A DNA stretch of 64,000 nucleotides from Delphinus delphis (lineage: Eukaryota > Chordata > Mammalia > Artiodactyla > Delphinidae), in contig NC_082696.1 of the NCBI RefSeq assembly GCF_949987515.2, positions 134,001 to 198,000 on the forward strand, written 5' to 3'. Made by a program: the position numbers and the translations under genes. Shown in pieces: positions 38,581-50,532 of the stretch (its first letter is position 1; each line of letters opens with the position of its first letter). Under the pieces are notes generated by a model. It worked only from the letters and a program-made list of their open reading frames with translations, searched no databases and had not been told where the DNA came from.

Positions 38581-38616
38581 CCGTCCCCTAACCCTAACCC
38601 TTCTCTGAAGCCTTAG
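38581..38616 (+). repeat. Monomer with a 24-bp (four-hexamer) internal deletion
   Basis: After CCGTCC-CCTAAC-CCTAAC the sequence passes directly to CCTTCT-CTGAAG-CCTTAG. The four hexamers normally between (CCTAGC, CCGAAC and two CCTAAC) are absent, so this unit is 144 bp. The deletion removes one of the two perfect CCTAAC pairs and keeps hexamer phase, as expected from pairing of one CCTAAC pair with the other. It is the largest within-unit length change noticed in the window. Confidence 0.85.
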
Positions 38617-41600
38617 CCTCACCCGTCCACTAATCCTAACCCGTACGCTAACGCTCACCCGCGCCCTCACACGTACGCTCCCCCTAAAGCGTTGTCGTAC
38701 CCTCACCTGGACCCTAAACCGTCCCCGTCCCCTAACCCTAACCCTAGCCCGAACCCTAACACTAACCCTTCCCCGAAGCCTGAGCCTCACCTGTCCCCTA
38801 ATCCTAAGCCGTACGCTAACGCTCACCTGCACCGTCACACGTACGCTCCCCCTAAAGCGTTGTCGTACCTTCACCTGGACCCTAAACCGTCCCCGTCCCC
38901 TAAACCTAACCCTAGCCCAAACCCTAACCCTAACCCTTCCCCGAAGCCTGACCCTCACCCGTCCCCTAATCCTAACCCGTACGCTAACCCTCACCCGCGC
39001 CCTCACACGTACGCTCCCCCTAAAGCATTGTCGTACCCTCACCTGGATTCTAAACCGTCCCCGTACCCTAACCCTAACCCTAGCCCGAACCCTAACCCTA
39101 ACCCTTCCCCGAAGCCTGACCCTCACCCGTCCCCTAATCCTAACCCGTACGCTAACGCTAACCCGCACCCTCACACGTACGCTCCACCTAAAGCGTTGTC
39201 GTACCCTCACCTGGACCCTAAACCGTCCCCGTCCCCTAACCCTAACCCTAGCCCGAACCCTAACCCGAACCCTTCCCCGAAGCCTGACCCTCACCGGTCC
39301 CCTAATCCTAACCCGTACGCTAACGCTCACCCGCGCCCTCACACGTACGCTCCCCCTAAAGCGTTGTCGTACCCTCACCTGGACCCTAAACCGTCCCCGT
39401 CCCCTAACCCTAACCCTAGCCCGAACCCTAACCCTAACCCTTCCCCGAAGCCTGAGCCTCAACTGTCCCCTAATCCTAAGCCGTACGCTAACGCTCACCC
39501 GCACACTCACACGTACGCTCCCCCTAAAGCGTTGTCGTACCCTCACCTGGACCCTAAACCGTACCCGTCCCCTAAGCCTAACCCTAGCCCGAACCCTAAC
39601 CCTAACCCTTCTCTGAAGCCTTAGCCTCACCCGTCCACTAATCCTAACCCGTACGCTAACGCTCACCCGCGCCCTCACACGTACGCTTCCCCTAAAGCGT
39701 TGTCGTACCCTCACCTGGACCCTAAACCGTCCCCGTCCCATAACCCTAACCCTAGCCCGAACCCTAACCCTAACCCTTCCCCGAAGCCTGACCCTCAACC
39801 GTCCCCTAATCCTAACCCGTATGCTAACGCTCACCCGCGCCCTCACACGTACGCTCCCCCTAAAGCGTTGTCGTACCCTCACCTGGACCCTAAACCGTCC
39901 CCGTCCCCTAACCCTAACAGTAGCCCGAACCCTAACCCTAACCCTTCCCCGAAGCCTGACACTCACCCGTCCCCTAATCCTAACCCGTACGCTAACGCTC
40001 ACCCGCGCCCTCACACGTACGCTCCCCCTAAAGTGTTGTCGTACCCTCACCTGGACCCTAAACCGTCCCCGTCCCCTAACCCTAACCCTAGCCCGAACCC
40101 TAACCCTAACCCTTCTCTGAAGCCATAGCCTCACCCGTCCACTAATCCTAACCCGTACGCTAACGCTCACCCGCGCCCTCACACGTACGCTCCCCCTAAA
40201 GGGTTGTCGTACCCTCACCTGGACCATAAACCGTCCCCGTCCCCTAAGCCTAACCCTAGCCCGAACCCTAACCCTAACCCTTCTCTGAAGCCTGACCCTC
40301 ACCCGTCCCCTAATCCTAACCCGTACGCTAACGCTAACCCGCGCCCTCACACGTACGCTCCCCCTAAAGCGTTGTCGTACCCTCACCTGGACCCTAAACC
40401 GTCCCCGTCCCCTAACCCTAACCCTAGCCCGAACCCTAACCCGAACCCTTCCCCGAAGCCTGACCCTCACCCGTCCCGTATACCTAACCCGTACGCTAAC
40501 GCTCACCCGCGCCCTCACACGTACGCTCCCCCTAAAGCGTTGTCGTACCCTCACCTGGACCTTAAACCGTCCCCGTCCCCTAACCCTAACCCTAGCCCGA
40601 ACCCTAACCCTAACCCTTCCCCGAAGCCTGAGGCTCACCTGTCCCCTAATCCTAAGACGTACGCTAACGCTCACCCGCACCCTCACACGTACGCTCCCCC
40701 TAAAGCGTTGTCGTACCCTCACCTGGACCCTAAACCGTCCCCGTCCCCTAAGCCTAACCCTAGCCCGAACCCTAACCCTAACCCTTCTCTGAAGCCTTAG
40801 CCTCACCCGTCCACTAATCCTAACCCGTACGCTAACGCTCACCCGCGCCCTCACACGTACGCTCCCCCTAAAGCGTTGTCGTACCCTCACCTGGACCCTA
40901 AACCGTCCCCGTCCCCTAACCCTAACCCTAGCCCGAACCCTAACCCTAACCCTTCCCCGAAGCCTGACCCTCACCCGTCCCCTAATCCTAACCCGTACGC
41001 TAACGCTAACCCGCGCCCTCACACGTACGCTCCCCCTAAAGCATTGTCGTACCCTCACCTGGACCCTAAACCGTCCCCGTCCACTAACCCTAACCCTAGC
41101 CCGAACCCTAACCCTAACCCTTCCCCGAAGCCTGACCCTCACCCGTCCCCTAATCCTAAACCGTACGCTAACGCTCACCCGCACCCTCACACGTACGCTC
41201 CACCTAAAGCATTATCGTACCCTCACCTGGACCCTAAACCGTCCCCGTCCCCTAAACCTAACCCTAGCCCGAACCCTAACCCTAACCCTTCCCTGAAGCC
41301 TGACCCTTACCCGTCCCCTAATCCTAACCCATACGCTAACGCTAACCCGCGCCCTCACACGTACGCTCCCCCTAAAGCGTTGTCGTACCCTCACCTGGAC
41401 CCTAAACCGTCCCCGTCCCCTAACCCTAACCCTAGCCCGAACCCTAACCCGAACCCTTCCCCGAAGCCTGACCCTCACCGGTCCCCTAATCCTAATCCGT
41501 ACGCTAACGCTCACCCGCGCCCTCACACGTACGCTCCCCCTAAAGCGTTGTCGTACCCTCACCTGGACCTTAAATCGTCCCCGTCCCCTAACCCTAACCC

Positions 41601-41808
41601 TAGCCCGAACCCTAACCCTAACCCTTCCCCGAAGCCTGACCCTCACCCGTCCCCTAATCCTAACCCGTACGCTAACGCTAAACCGCGCCCTCACACGTAC
41701 GCTCCCCCTAAAGCATTGTCGTACCCTCACCTGGACCCTAAACCGTCCCCGTCCCCTAACGCTAACCCTAGCCCGAACCCTAACCCTAACCCTTCTCGGA
41801 AGCCTTAG
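38617..41808 (+). repeat. Monomer tract between the 24-bp deletion and block E
   Basis: Exactly 3,192 bp, or 19 units, separates the TAG at 38616 from the TAG at 41808, so no small indel occurred here. Markers lie at 39624 (six units on), 40128 (CCATAG form), 40800 and 41808 (TCTCGGAAG form). Linked variants include GCTAAGACGTACG with CCTGAGGCTC near 40,630-40,662, also found near 37,463-37,494. Nothing other than satellite is present. Confidence 0.74.
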
Positions 41809-42982
41809 CCTCACCCGTCCACTAATCCTAACCCGTACGCTAACGCTCACCCGCGCCCTCACACGTACGCTCCCCCTAAAGTGTTGTCGTACCCTCACCT
41901 GGACCCTAAACAGTCCCCGTCCCCTAACCTAACCCTAGCCCGAACCCTAACCCTAAGCCTTCCCCGAATCCTGACTCTCACCCGTCCCCTAATCCTAACC
42001 CGTACGCTAACGCTAACCCGCGCCCTCACACGTACGCTCCCCCTAAAGCGTTGTCGTACCCTCACCTGGACCCTAAACCGTCCCTGTCCCCTAACCCTAA
42101 CCCTAGCCCGAACCCTAACCCTACCCCTTCCCCGAAGCCTGACCCTCACCCGTCGCGTATTCCTCACCCGTACGCTAACGCTAACCCGCGCCCTCACACG
42201 TACGCTCCCCCTAAAGCGTTGTCGTACCCTCACCTGGACCCTAAACCGTCCCCGTCCCCTAACCCTAACCCTAGCCCGAACCCTAACCCTAACCCTTCCC
42301 CGAAGCCTGACCCTCACCCTTCCCCAATCCTAACCCGTACGCTAACGCTAACGTGGGCCCTCACAAGTACGCTCCCCCTAAAGCGTTGTCGTACCCTCAC
42401 CTGGACCCTAAACCGTCCCCGTCCCCTAACCCTAACCCTAGCCCAAACCCTAACCCTAACCCTTCCCCGAAGCCTGACCCTCACCCGTCCCCTAATCCTA
42501 ACCCGTACGCTAACGCTAACTCGCGCCCTCACACGTACGCTCCTCCTAAAGCGTTGTCGTACCCTCACCTGGACCCTAAACCGTCCCCGTCCCCTAACCC
42601 TAACCCTAGCCCGAACCTTAACCCTAACCCTTCCCCGAAGCCTGAGCCTCACCCGTCCCCTAATCCTAACCCGTACGCTAACGCTAACCCGCACCCTCAC
42701 ACGTACGCTCCCCCTAAAGCGTTGTCGTACCCTCACCTGGATTCTAAACTGTCCCCGTCCCCTAACCCTAACCCTAGCCCGAACCCTAACCCTAACCCTT
42801 CCCCGAAGCCTGACCCTCACCCGTCCCCTAATCCTAACCCGTACGCTAACGCTCACCCGCACCCTCACACGTACGCTCCACCTAAAGCGTTGTCGTACCC
42901 TCACCTGGACCCTAAACCGTCCCCGTCCCCTAACCCTAACCCTAGCCCGAACCCTAACCCTAACCCTTCTCTGAAGCCTTAG
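41809..42982 (+). repeat. Block E1, first copy of a 1,174-bp (7-unit) tandem duplication
   Basis: E1 and E2 are shifted by 1,174 bp (seven units minus two). Each has two one-base deletions: CCCCTAACCTAACC (41927, 43101) and CCTTCCCCAATCC (42325, 43499), both also present in D1/D2. Shared substitutions include AAACAGTCC, the GGGCCCTCACAAG variant, GCTCCTCCTAAAG (42540, 43714) and CCGAACCTTAACC (42611, 43785). Both TAG ends bounding E1 (41808, 42982) are 1,174 apart. Confidence 0.83.
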
Positions 42983-44156
42983 CCTCACCCGTCCACTAAT
43001 CCTAACCCGTACGCTAACGCTCACCCGCGCCCTCACACGTACGCTCCCCCTAAAGTGTTGTCGTACCCTCACCTGGACCCTAAACAGTCCCCGTCCCCTA
43101 ACCTAACCCTAGCCCGAACCCTAACCCTAAACCTACCCCGAAGCCTGACTCTCACCCGTCCCCTAATCCTAACCCGTACGCTAACGCTAACCCGCGCCCT
43201 CACACGTACGCTTCCCCTAAAGCGTTGTCGTACCCTCACCTGGACCCTAAACCGTCCCTGTCCCCTAACCCTAACCCTAGCCCGAACCCTAACCCTACCC
43301 CTTCCCCGAAGCCTGACCCTCACCCGTCGCCTATTCCTCACCCGTACGCTAACGCTAACCCGCGCCCTCACACGTACGCTCCCCCTAAAGCGTTGTCGTA
43401 CCCTCACCTGGACCCTAAACCGTCCCCGTCCCCTAACCCTAACCCTAGCCCGAACCCTAACCCTAACCCTTCCCCGAAGCCTGACCCTCACCCTTCCCCA
43501 ATCCTAACCCGTACGCTAACGCTAACGCGGGCCCTCACAAGTACGCTCCCCCTAAAGCGTTGTCGTACCCTCACCTGGACCCTAAACCGTCCCCGTCCCC
43601 TAACCCTAACCCTAGCCCGAACCCTAACCCTAACCCTTCCCCGAAGCCTGACCCTCACCCGTCCCCTAATCCTAACCCGTACGCTAACGCTAACTCGCGC
43701 CCTCACACGTACGCTCCTCCTAAAGCGTTGTCGTACCCTCACCTGGACCCTAAACCGTCCCCGTCCCCTAACCCTAACCCTAGCCCGAACCTTAACCCTA
43801 ACCCTTCCCCGAAGCCTGAGCCTCACCCGTCCCCTAATCCTAACCCGTACGCTAACGCTAACCCGCACCCTCACACGTACGCTCCCCCTAAAGCATTGTC
43901 GTACCCTCACCTGGATTCTAAACCGTCCCCGTGCCCTAACCCTAACCCTAGCCCGAACCCTAACCCTAACCCTTCCCCGAAGCCTGACCCTCACCCGTCC
44001 CCTAATCCTAACCCGTACGCTAACGCTCACCCGCACCCTCACACGTACGCTCCACCTAAAGCGTTGTCGTACCCTCACCTGGACCCTAAACCGTCCCCGT
44101 CCCCTAACCCTAACCCTCGCCCGAACCCTAACCCTAACCCTTCCCCGAAGCCTGAG
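42983..44156 (+). repeat. Block E2, second copy of the E segment
   Basis: E2 repeats E1 with its two deletions but ends in a CCTTCC-CCGAAG-CCTGAG unit rather than a TAG-marked one, so the downstream flank differs. Private differences include ACCTACCCCGAAG near 43,131 and GTGCCCTAACC near 43,932. Because D1, D2, E1 and E2 all share two of the deletions, these four blocks form one lineage spread over more than 20 kb. Confidence 0.8.
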
Positions 44157-45753
44157 CCTCACCCGTCCCCTAATCCTAACCCGTACGCTAACGCTCACCC
44201 GCGCCCTCACACGTACGCTCCCCCTAAAGCGTTGTCGTACCCTAACCTGGACCCTAAACCGTCCCCGTCCCCTAACCCTAACCCTAGCCCGAACCCTAAC
44301 CCTAACCCTTCCCCGAAGCCTGACCCTCACCCGTCCCCTAATCCTAACCCGTACGCTAACGCTAACCCGCGCCCTCACACGTACGCTCCCCCTAAAGCGT
44401 TGTCGTACCCTCACCTGGACCATAACCGTCCCCGTCCCCTAACCCTAACCCTAGCCTGAACCCTAACCCTAACCCTTCCCCGAAGCCTGAACCTCACCCG
44501 TCCCCTAATCCTAACCCGTACGCTAACGCTAACCCGCGCCCACACACGTACGCTCCCCCTAAAGCGTTGTCGTACCCTCACCTGGACCCTAAACCGTCCC
44601 CGTCCCCTAACCCTAACCCTAGCCCGAACCCTAACCCGAACCCTTCTCCGAAGCCTGACCCTCACCGGTCCCCTAATCCTAACCCGTACGCTAACGCTCA
44701 CCCGCGCTCTCACACGTACGCTCCCCCTAAAGCGTTGTCGTACCCTCACCTGGACCCTAAACCGTCCCCGTCCCCTAACCCTAACCCTAGCCCGAACCCT
44801 AACCCTAACCCTTCCCCAAAGCCTGACCCTCACCCGTCCCCTAATCCTAACCCGTACGCTAACGCTAACCCGCGCCCTCCTACGTACGCTTCCCCTAAAG
44901 CGTTGTCGTACCCTCACCTGGACCCTAAACCGTCCCCGTCCCATAACCCTAACCCTAGCCCGAACCCTAACCCTATCCCTTCCCCGAAGCCTGACCCTCA
45001 CCCGTCCCCTAATCCTAACCCGTACGCTAACGCTAACCCGCGCCCTCACACCTACGCTCCCCCTAAAGCGTTGTCGTACCCTCACCTGGACCCTAAACCG
45101 TCCCCGTCCCCTAACCCTAACAGTAGCCCGAACCCTAACCCTAACCCTTCCCCGAAGCCTGACACTCACCCGTCCCCTAATCCTAACCCGTACGCTAACG
45201 CTCACCCGCGCCCTCACACGTACGCTCCCCCTAAAGCGTTGTCGTACCCTCACCTGGACCCTAAACCGTCCCTGTCCCCTAAGCCTAACCCTAGCCCGAA
45301 CCCTAACCCTAACCCTTCTCTGAAGCCTTAGCCTCACCCGTCCACTAATCCTAACCCGTACGCTAACGCTCACCCGCGCCCTCACACGTACGCTCCCCCT
45401 AAAGCGTTGTCATACCCTCACCTGGACCCTAAACCGTCCCCGTCCCCTAACCCTAACCCTAGCCCGAACCCTAACCCTAACCCTTCCCCGAAACCTGACC
45501 CTCACCCGTCCCCTAATCCTAACCCGTACGCTAACGCTAACCCGCGCCCTCACACGTACGCTCCCCCTAAAGCGTTGTCGTACCCTCACCTGGACCCTAA
45601 ACCGTCCCCGTCCCCTAACCCTAACCCTACCCCGAACCCTAACCCTAAACCTTCCCCGAAGCCTGAACCTCACCCGTCCCCTAATCCTAACCCGTACGCT
45701 AACGCTAACCCGCGCCCTCACACGTACGCTCCCCCTAAAGCGTTGTCGTACCC
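44157..45753 (+). repeat. Monomer tract with G-type units and a private deletion near 44,422
   Basis: One unit reads GGACCATAACCGTCC, one base short. From about 44,450 to 45,600 the order matches 49.15-50.3 kb at an offset of 4,697: CCTAGCCTGAACC, then TTCTCCGAAG, then CCCATAACCC with CCTATCCC, then AACAGTAGCCC, then TCCCTGTCC before the TAG at 45331. Further relatives lie at 55.5-56.4, 56.7-57.6 and 62.4-63.3 kb. This unit order is the most abundant recognisable higher-order repeat in the right third of the window. Confidence 0.77.
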
Positions 45754-47598
45754 TCACCTGGACCCTAAACCGTCCCCGTCCCCAACCCTAACCCTAGCCC
45801 GAACCCTAACCCTAACACTTCCCCGAAGCCTGAGCCTCACCTGTCCCCTAATCCTAAGCCGTACGCTAACGCTCACCCGCACCCTCACACGTACGCTCCC
45901 CTTAAAGCGTTGTCGTACCCTCACCTGGACCCTAAACTGTCCCCGTCCCCTAAGCCTAACCCTAGCCCGAACCCTAAGCCTATCCCTTCTCTGAAGCCTT
46001 AGCCTCACCCGTCCACTAATCCTAACCCGTATGCTAACGCTAACCCGCGCCCTCACACGTACGCTCCCCCAAAGCGTTGTCGTACCCTCACCTGGACCGT
46101 AAACCGTCCCCGTCCCCTAACCCTAACCCTAGCCCGAACCCTAACCCTAACCCTTCCCCGAAGCCTGACCCTCACCCGTCCCCTAATCCTAACCCGTACG
46201 CTAACGCTAACTCGCCCCCTCACACGTACGCTCCTCCTAAAGCGTTGTCGTACCCTCACCTGGACCCTAAACCGTCCCCGTCCCCTAACCCTAACCCTAG
46301 CCCGAACCTTAACCCTAACCCTTCCCCGAAGCCTGAGCCTCACCCGTCCCCTAATCCTAACCCGTACGCTAACGCTAACCCGCACCCTCACACGTACGCT
46401 CCCCCTAAAGTGTTGTCGTACCCTCACCTGGACCCTAAACCGTCCCCGTCCCCTAACCCTAACCCTAGCCCGAACCCTAACCCTAACCCTTCCCCGAAGC
46501 CTGACCCTCACCCGTCCCCTAATCCTAACCCGTACGCTAACGCTCACCCGCACCCTCACACGTACGCTCCACCTAAAGCGTTGTCGTACCCTCACCTGGA
46601 CCCTAAACCGTCCCCGTCCCCTAACCCTAACCCTAGCCCGAACCCTAACCCTAACCCTTCTCTGAAGCCTTAGCCTCACCCGTCCACTAATCCTATCCCG
46701 TACGCTAACGCTCACCCGCGCCCTCACACGTACGCTCCCCCTAAAGCGTTGTCGTACCCTCACCTGGACCCTAAACCGTCCCCGTCCCCTAACCCTAACC
46801 CTCGCCCGAACCCTAACCCTAACCCTTCCCCGAAGCCTGAGCCTCACCCGTCCCCTAATCCTAACCCGTACACTAACGCTAACCCGTGCCCTCACATGTT
46901 CGCTTCCCCTAAAGCGTTGTCGTACCCTCACCTGGACCCTAAACCGTCCCCGTCCCCTAAGCCTAACCCTAGCCCGAACCCTAACCCTAACCCTGCTCTG
47001 AAGCCTTAGCCTCACCCGTCCACTAATCCTAACCCGTACGCTAACGCTCACCCGCGCCCTCACACGTACGCTCCCCCTAAAGCGTTGTCGTACCCTAACC
47101 TGGACCCTAAACCGTCCCCGTCCCCTAACCCTAACCCTAGCCCGAACCCTAACCCTAACCCTTCCCCGAAGCCTGACCCTCACCCGTCCCCTAATCCTAA
47201 CCCGTACGCTAACGCTAACCCGCGCCCTCACACGTACGCTCCCCATAAGCGTTGTCGTACCCTCACCTGGACCCTAAACCGTCCCCGTCCCCTAACCCTA
47301 ACCCTACCCCGAACCCTAACCCTAAACCTTCCCCGAAGCCTGAACCTCACCCGTCCCCTAATCCTAACCCGTACGCTAACGCTAACCCGCGCCCACACAC
47401 GTACGCTCCCCCTAAAGCGTTGTCGTACCCTCAACTGGACCCTAAACCGTCCCCGTTCCCTAACCCTAACCCTAGCCCGAACCCTAACCCGAACCCTTCC
47501 CCGAAGCCTGACCCTCACCGGTCCCCTAATTCTAACCCGTACGCTAACGCTCACCCGTGCCCTCACACGTACGCTCCCCCTAAAGCGTTGTCGTACCC
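45754..47598 (+). repeat. Block F1, first copy of a 1,845-bp (11-unit) tandem duplication
   Basis: F1 and F2 are offset by 1,845 bp (11 units minus three). The shared one-base deletions are CCCCAACCC (45783, 47629), CTCCCCCAAAGCG (46071, 47916) and CTCCCCATAAGCG (47242, 49087). Other shared variants are CTCCCCTTAAAGC (45897, 47742), CCTAAGCCTATCCC (45972, 47817), CCTATCCCGTACG (46692, 48537) and CCCTGCTCTGAAG (46992, 48837). The last 350 bp of the interval has no counterpart in the same order after F2. Confidence 0.83.
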
Positions 47599-49095
47599 TC
47601 ACCTGGACCCTAAACCGTCCCCGTCCCCAACCCTAACCCTAGCCCGAACCCTAACCCTAACACTTCCCCGAAGCCTGAGCCTCACCTGTCCCCTAATCCT
47701 AAGCCGTACGCTAACGCTCACCCGCACCCTCACACGTACGCTCCCCTTAAAGCGTTGTCGTACCCTCACCTGGACCCTAAACTGTCCCCGTCCCCTAAGC
47801 CTAACCCTAGCCCGAACCCTAAGCCTATCCCTTCTCTGAAGCCTTAGCCTCACTCGTCCACTAATCCTAACCCGTATGCTAACGCTAACCCGCGCCCTCA
47901 CACGTACGCTCCCCCAAAGCGTTGTCGTACCCTCACCTGGACCCTAAACCGTCCCCGTCCCCTAACCCTAACCCTAGCCCGAACCCTAACCCTAACCCTT
48001 CCCCGAAGCCTGACCCTCACCCGTCCCCTAATCCTAACCCGAACGCTAACGCTAACTCGCGCCCTCACACGTACGCTCCTCCTAAAGCGTTGTCGTACCC
48101 TCACCTGGACCCTAAACCGTCCCCGTCCCCTAACCCTAACCCTAGCCCGAACCTTAACCCTAACCCTTCCCCGAAGCCTGAGCCTCACCCGTCCCCTAAT
48201 CCTAACCCGTACGCTAACGCTAACCCGCACCCTCACACGTACGCTCCCCCTAAAGTGTTGTCGTACCCTCACCTGGACCCTAAACCGTCCCCGTCCCCTA
48301 ACCCTAACCCTAGCCCGAACCCTAACCCTAACCCTTCCCCGAAGCCTGACCCTCACCCGTCCCCTAATCCTAACCCGTACGCTAACGCTCACCCGCACCC
48401 TCACACGTACGCTCCACCTAAAGCGTTGTCGTACCCTCACCTGGACCCTAAACCGTCCCCGTCCCCTAACCCTAACCCTAGCCCGAACCCTAACCCTAAC
48501 CCTTCTCTGAAGCCTTAGCCTCACCCGTCCACTAATCCTATCCCGTACGCTAACGCTCACCCGCGCCCTCACACGTACGCTCCCCCTAAAGCGTTGTCGT
48601 ACCCTCACCTGGACCCTAAACCGTCCCCGTCCCCTAACCCTAACCCTCGCCCGAACCCTAACCCTAACCCTTCCCCGAAGCCTGAGCCTCACCCGTCCCC
48701 TAATCCTAACCCGTACACTAACGCTAACCCGTGCCCTCACATGTACGCTTCCCCTAAAGCGTTGTCGTACCCTCACCTGGACCCTAAACCGTCCCCGTCC
48801 CCTAAGCCTAACCCTAGCCCGAACCCTAACCCTAACCCTGCTCTGAAGCCTTAGCCTCACCCGTCCACTAATCCTAACCTGTACGCTAACGCTCACCCGC
48901 GCCCTCACACGTACGCTCCCCCTAAAGCGTTGTCGTACCCTAACCTGGACCCTAAACCGTCCCCGTCCCCTAACCCTAACCCTAGCCCGAACCCTAACCC
49001 TAACCCTTCCCCGAAGCCTGACCCTCACCCGTCCCCTAATCCTAACCCGTACGCTAACGCTAACCCGCGCCCTCACACGTACGCTCCCCATAAGC
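47599..49095 (+). repeat. Block F2, second copy of the F segment
   Basis: F2 repeats F1 with the three shared deletions and few differences: CACTCGTCC near 47,852, CCCGAACGC near 48,040, CCTGTACG near 48,878, and ATGTACGC against ATGTTCGC (48740 and 46896). After the CATAAGCG deletion near 49087 the array passes to a G-type segment, whereas after the matching deletion in F1 it passes to a unit carrying CCTACCCCG. The breakpoint is therefore close to 49,095. Confidence 0.82.
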
Positions 49096-50465
49096 GTTGT
49101 CGTACCCTCACCTGGACCCTAAACCGTCCCCATCCCCTAACCCTAACCCTAGCCTGAACCCTAACCCTAACCCTTCCCCGAAGCCTGAACCTCACCGTCC
49201 CCTAATCCTAACCCGTACGCTAACGCTAACCCGCGCCCACACAGGTACGCTCCCCCTAAAGCGTTGTCGTACCCTCACCTGGACCCTAAACCGTCCCCGT
49301 CCCCTAACCCTAACCCTAGCCCGAACCCTAACCCGAACCCTTCTCCGAAGCCTAACCCTCACCGGTCCCCTAATCCTAACCCGTACGCTAACGCTCACCC
49401 GCGCCCTCACACGTACGCTCCCCCTAAAGCGTTGTCGTACCCTCACCTGGACCCTAAACCGTCCCCGTCCCCTAACCCTAACCCTAGCCCGAACCCTAAC
49501 CCTAACCCTTCCCCGAAGCCTGACCCTCACCCGTCCCCTAATCCTAACCCGTACGCTAACGCTAACCCGCGCCCTCACACGTACGCTTCCCCTAAAGCGT
49601 TGTCGTACCCTCACCTGGACCCTAAACCGTCCCCGTCCCATAACCCTAACCCTAGCCCGAACCCTAACCCTATCCCTTCCCCGAAGCCTGACCCTCACCC
49701 GTCCCCTAATCCTAACCCGTACGCTAACGCTAACCCGCGCCCTCACACCTACGCTCCCCCTAAAGCGTTGTCGTACCCTCACCTGGACCCTAAACCGTCC
49801 CCGTCCCCTAACCCTAACAGTAGCCCGAACCCTAACCCTAACCCTTCCCCGATGCCTGACACTCACCCGTCCCCTAATCCTAACCCGTACGCTAACGCTC
49901 ACCCGCGCCCTCACACGTACGCTCCCCCTAAAGCGTTGTCGTACCCTCACCTGGACCCTAAACCGTCCCTGTCCCCTAAGCCTAACCCTAGCCCGAACCC
50001 TAACCCTAACCCTTCTCTGAAGCCTTAGCCTCACCCGTCCACTAATCCTAACCCGTACGCTAACGCTCACCCGCGCCCTCACACGTACGCTCCCCCTAAA
50101 GCGTTGTCATACCCTCACCTGGACCCTAAACCGTCCCCGTCCCCTAACCCTAACCCTAGCCCGAACCCTAACCCTAACCCTTCCCCGAATCCTGACCCTC
50201 ACCCGTCCCCTAATCCTAACCCGTACGCTAACGCTAACCCGCGCCCTCACACGTACGCTCCCCCTAAAGCGTTATCGTACCCTCACCTGGACCCTAAACC
50301 GTCCCCGTCCCCTAACCCTAACCCTACCCCGAACCCTAACCCTAAACCTTCCCCGAAGCCTGAACCTCACCCGTCCCCTAATCCTAACCCGTACGCTAAT
50401 GCTAACCCGCGCCCACACACGTACGCTCCCCCTAAAGCGTTGTCGTACCCTCAACTGGACCCTAA
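48930..50465 (+). repeat. Block G, copy also present at 56,488-58,023
   Basis: This segment matches 56,488-58,023 at an offset of 7,558 (45 units minus two). Shared features are TACCCTAACCTGG (48936, 56494), the CATAAGCG deletion (49087, 56645), CTCACCGTCCCC (49196, 56754), AACAGTAGCCC, TCATACCC (50107, 57665), CCGAATCCTGACC and CTCAACTGGACC. The copies diverge just after CTCAACTGG, where this one has CCTAAAACTTCC and the other CCTAAACCGTCC. It overlaps the end of F2. Confidence 0.82.
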
Positions 50466-50532
50466 AACTTCCCCGTTCCCTAACCCTAACCCTAGCCCGA
50501 ACCCTAACCCTAACCCTTCTCTGAAGCCTTAG

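Noticed and set aside
36712..41190. Very long minus-strand open frame (1,492 codons, Arg-Val rich) and similar ones at 1,356-4,820, 5,891-9,556 and 30,622-33,657 as genes
   Set aside because: The frame is open because the hexamer lacks a stop in that phase. Starts are GTG, the product is a 56-residue low-complexity repeat, frames on both strands are open at the same place, and one-base deletions break them freely.
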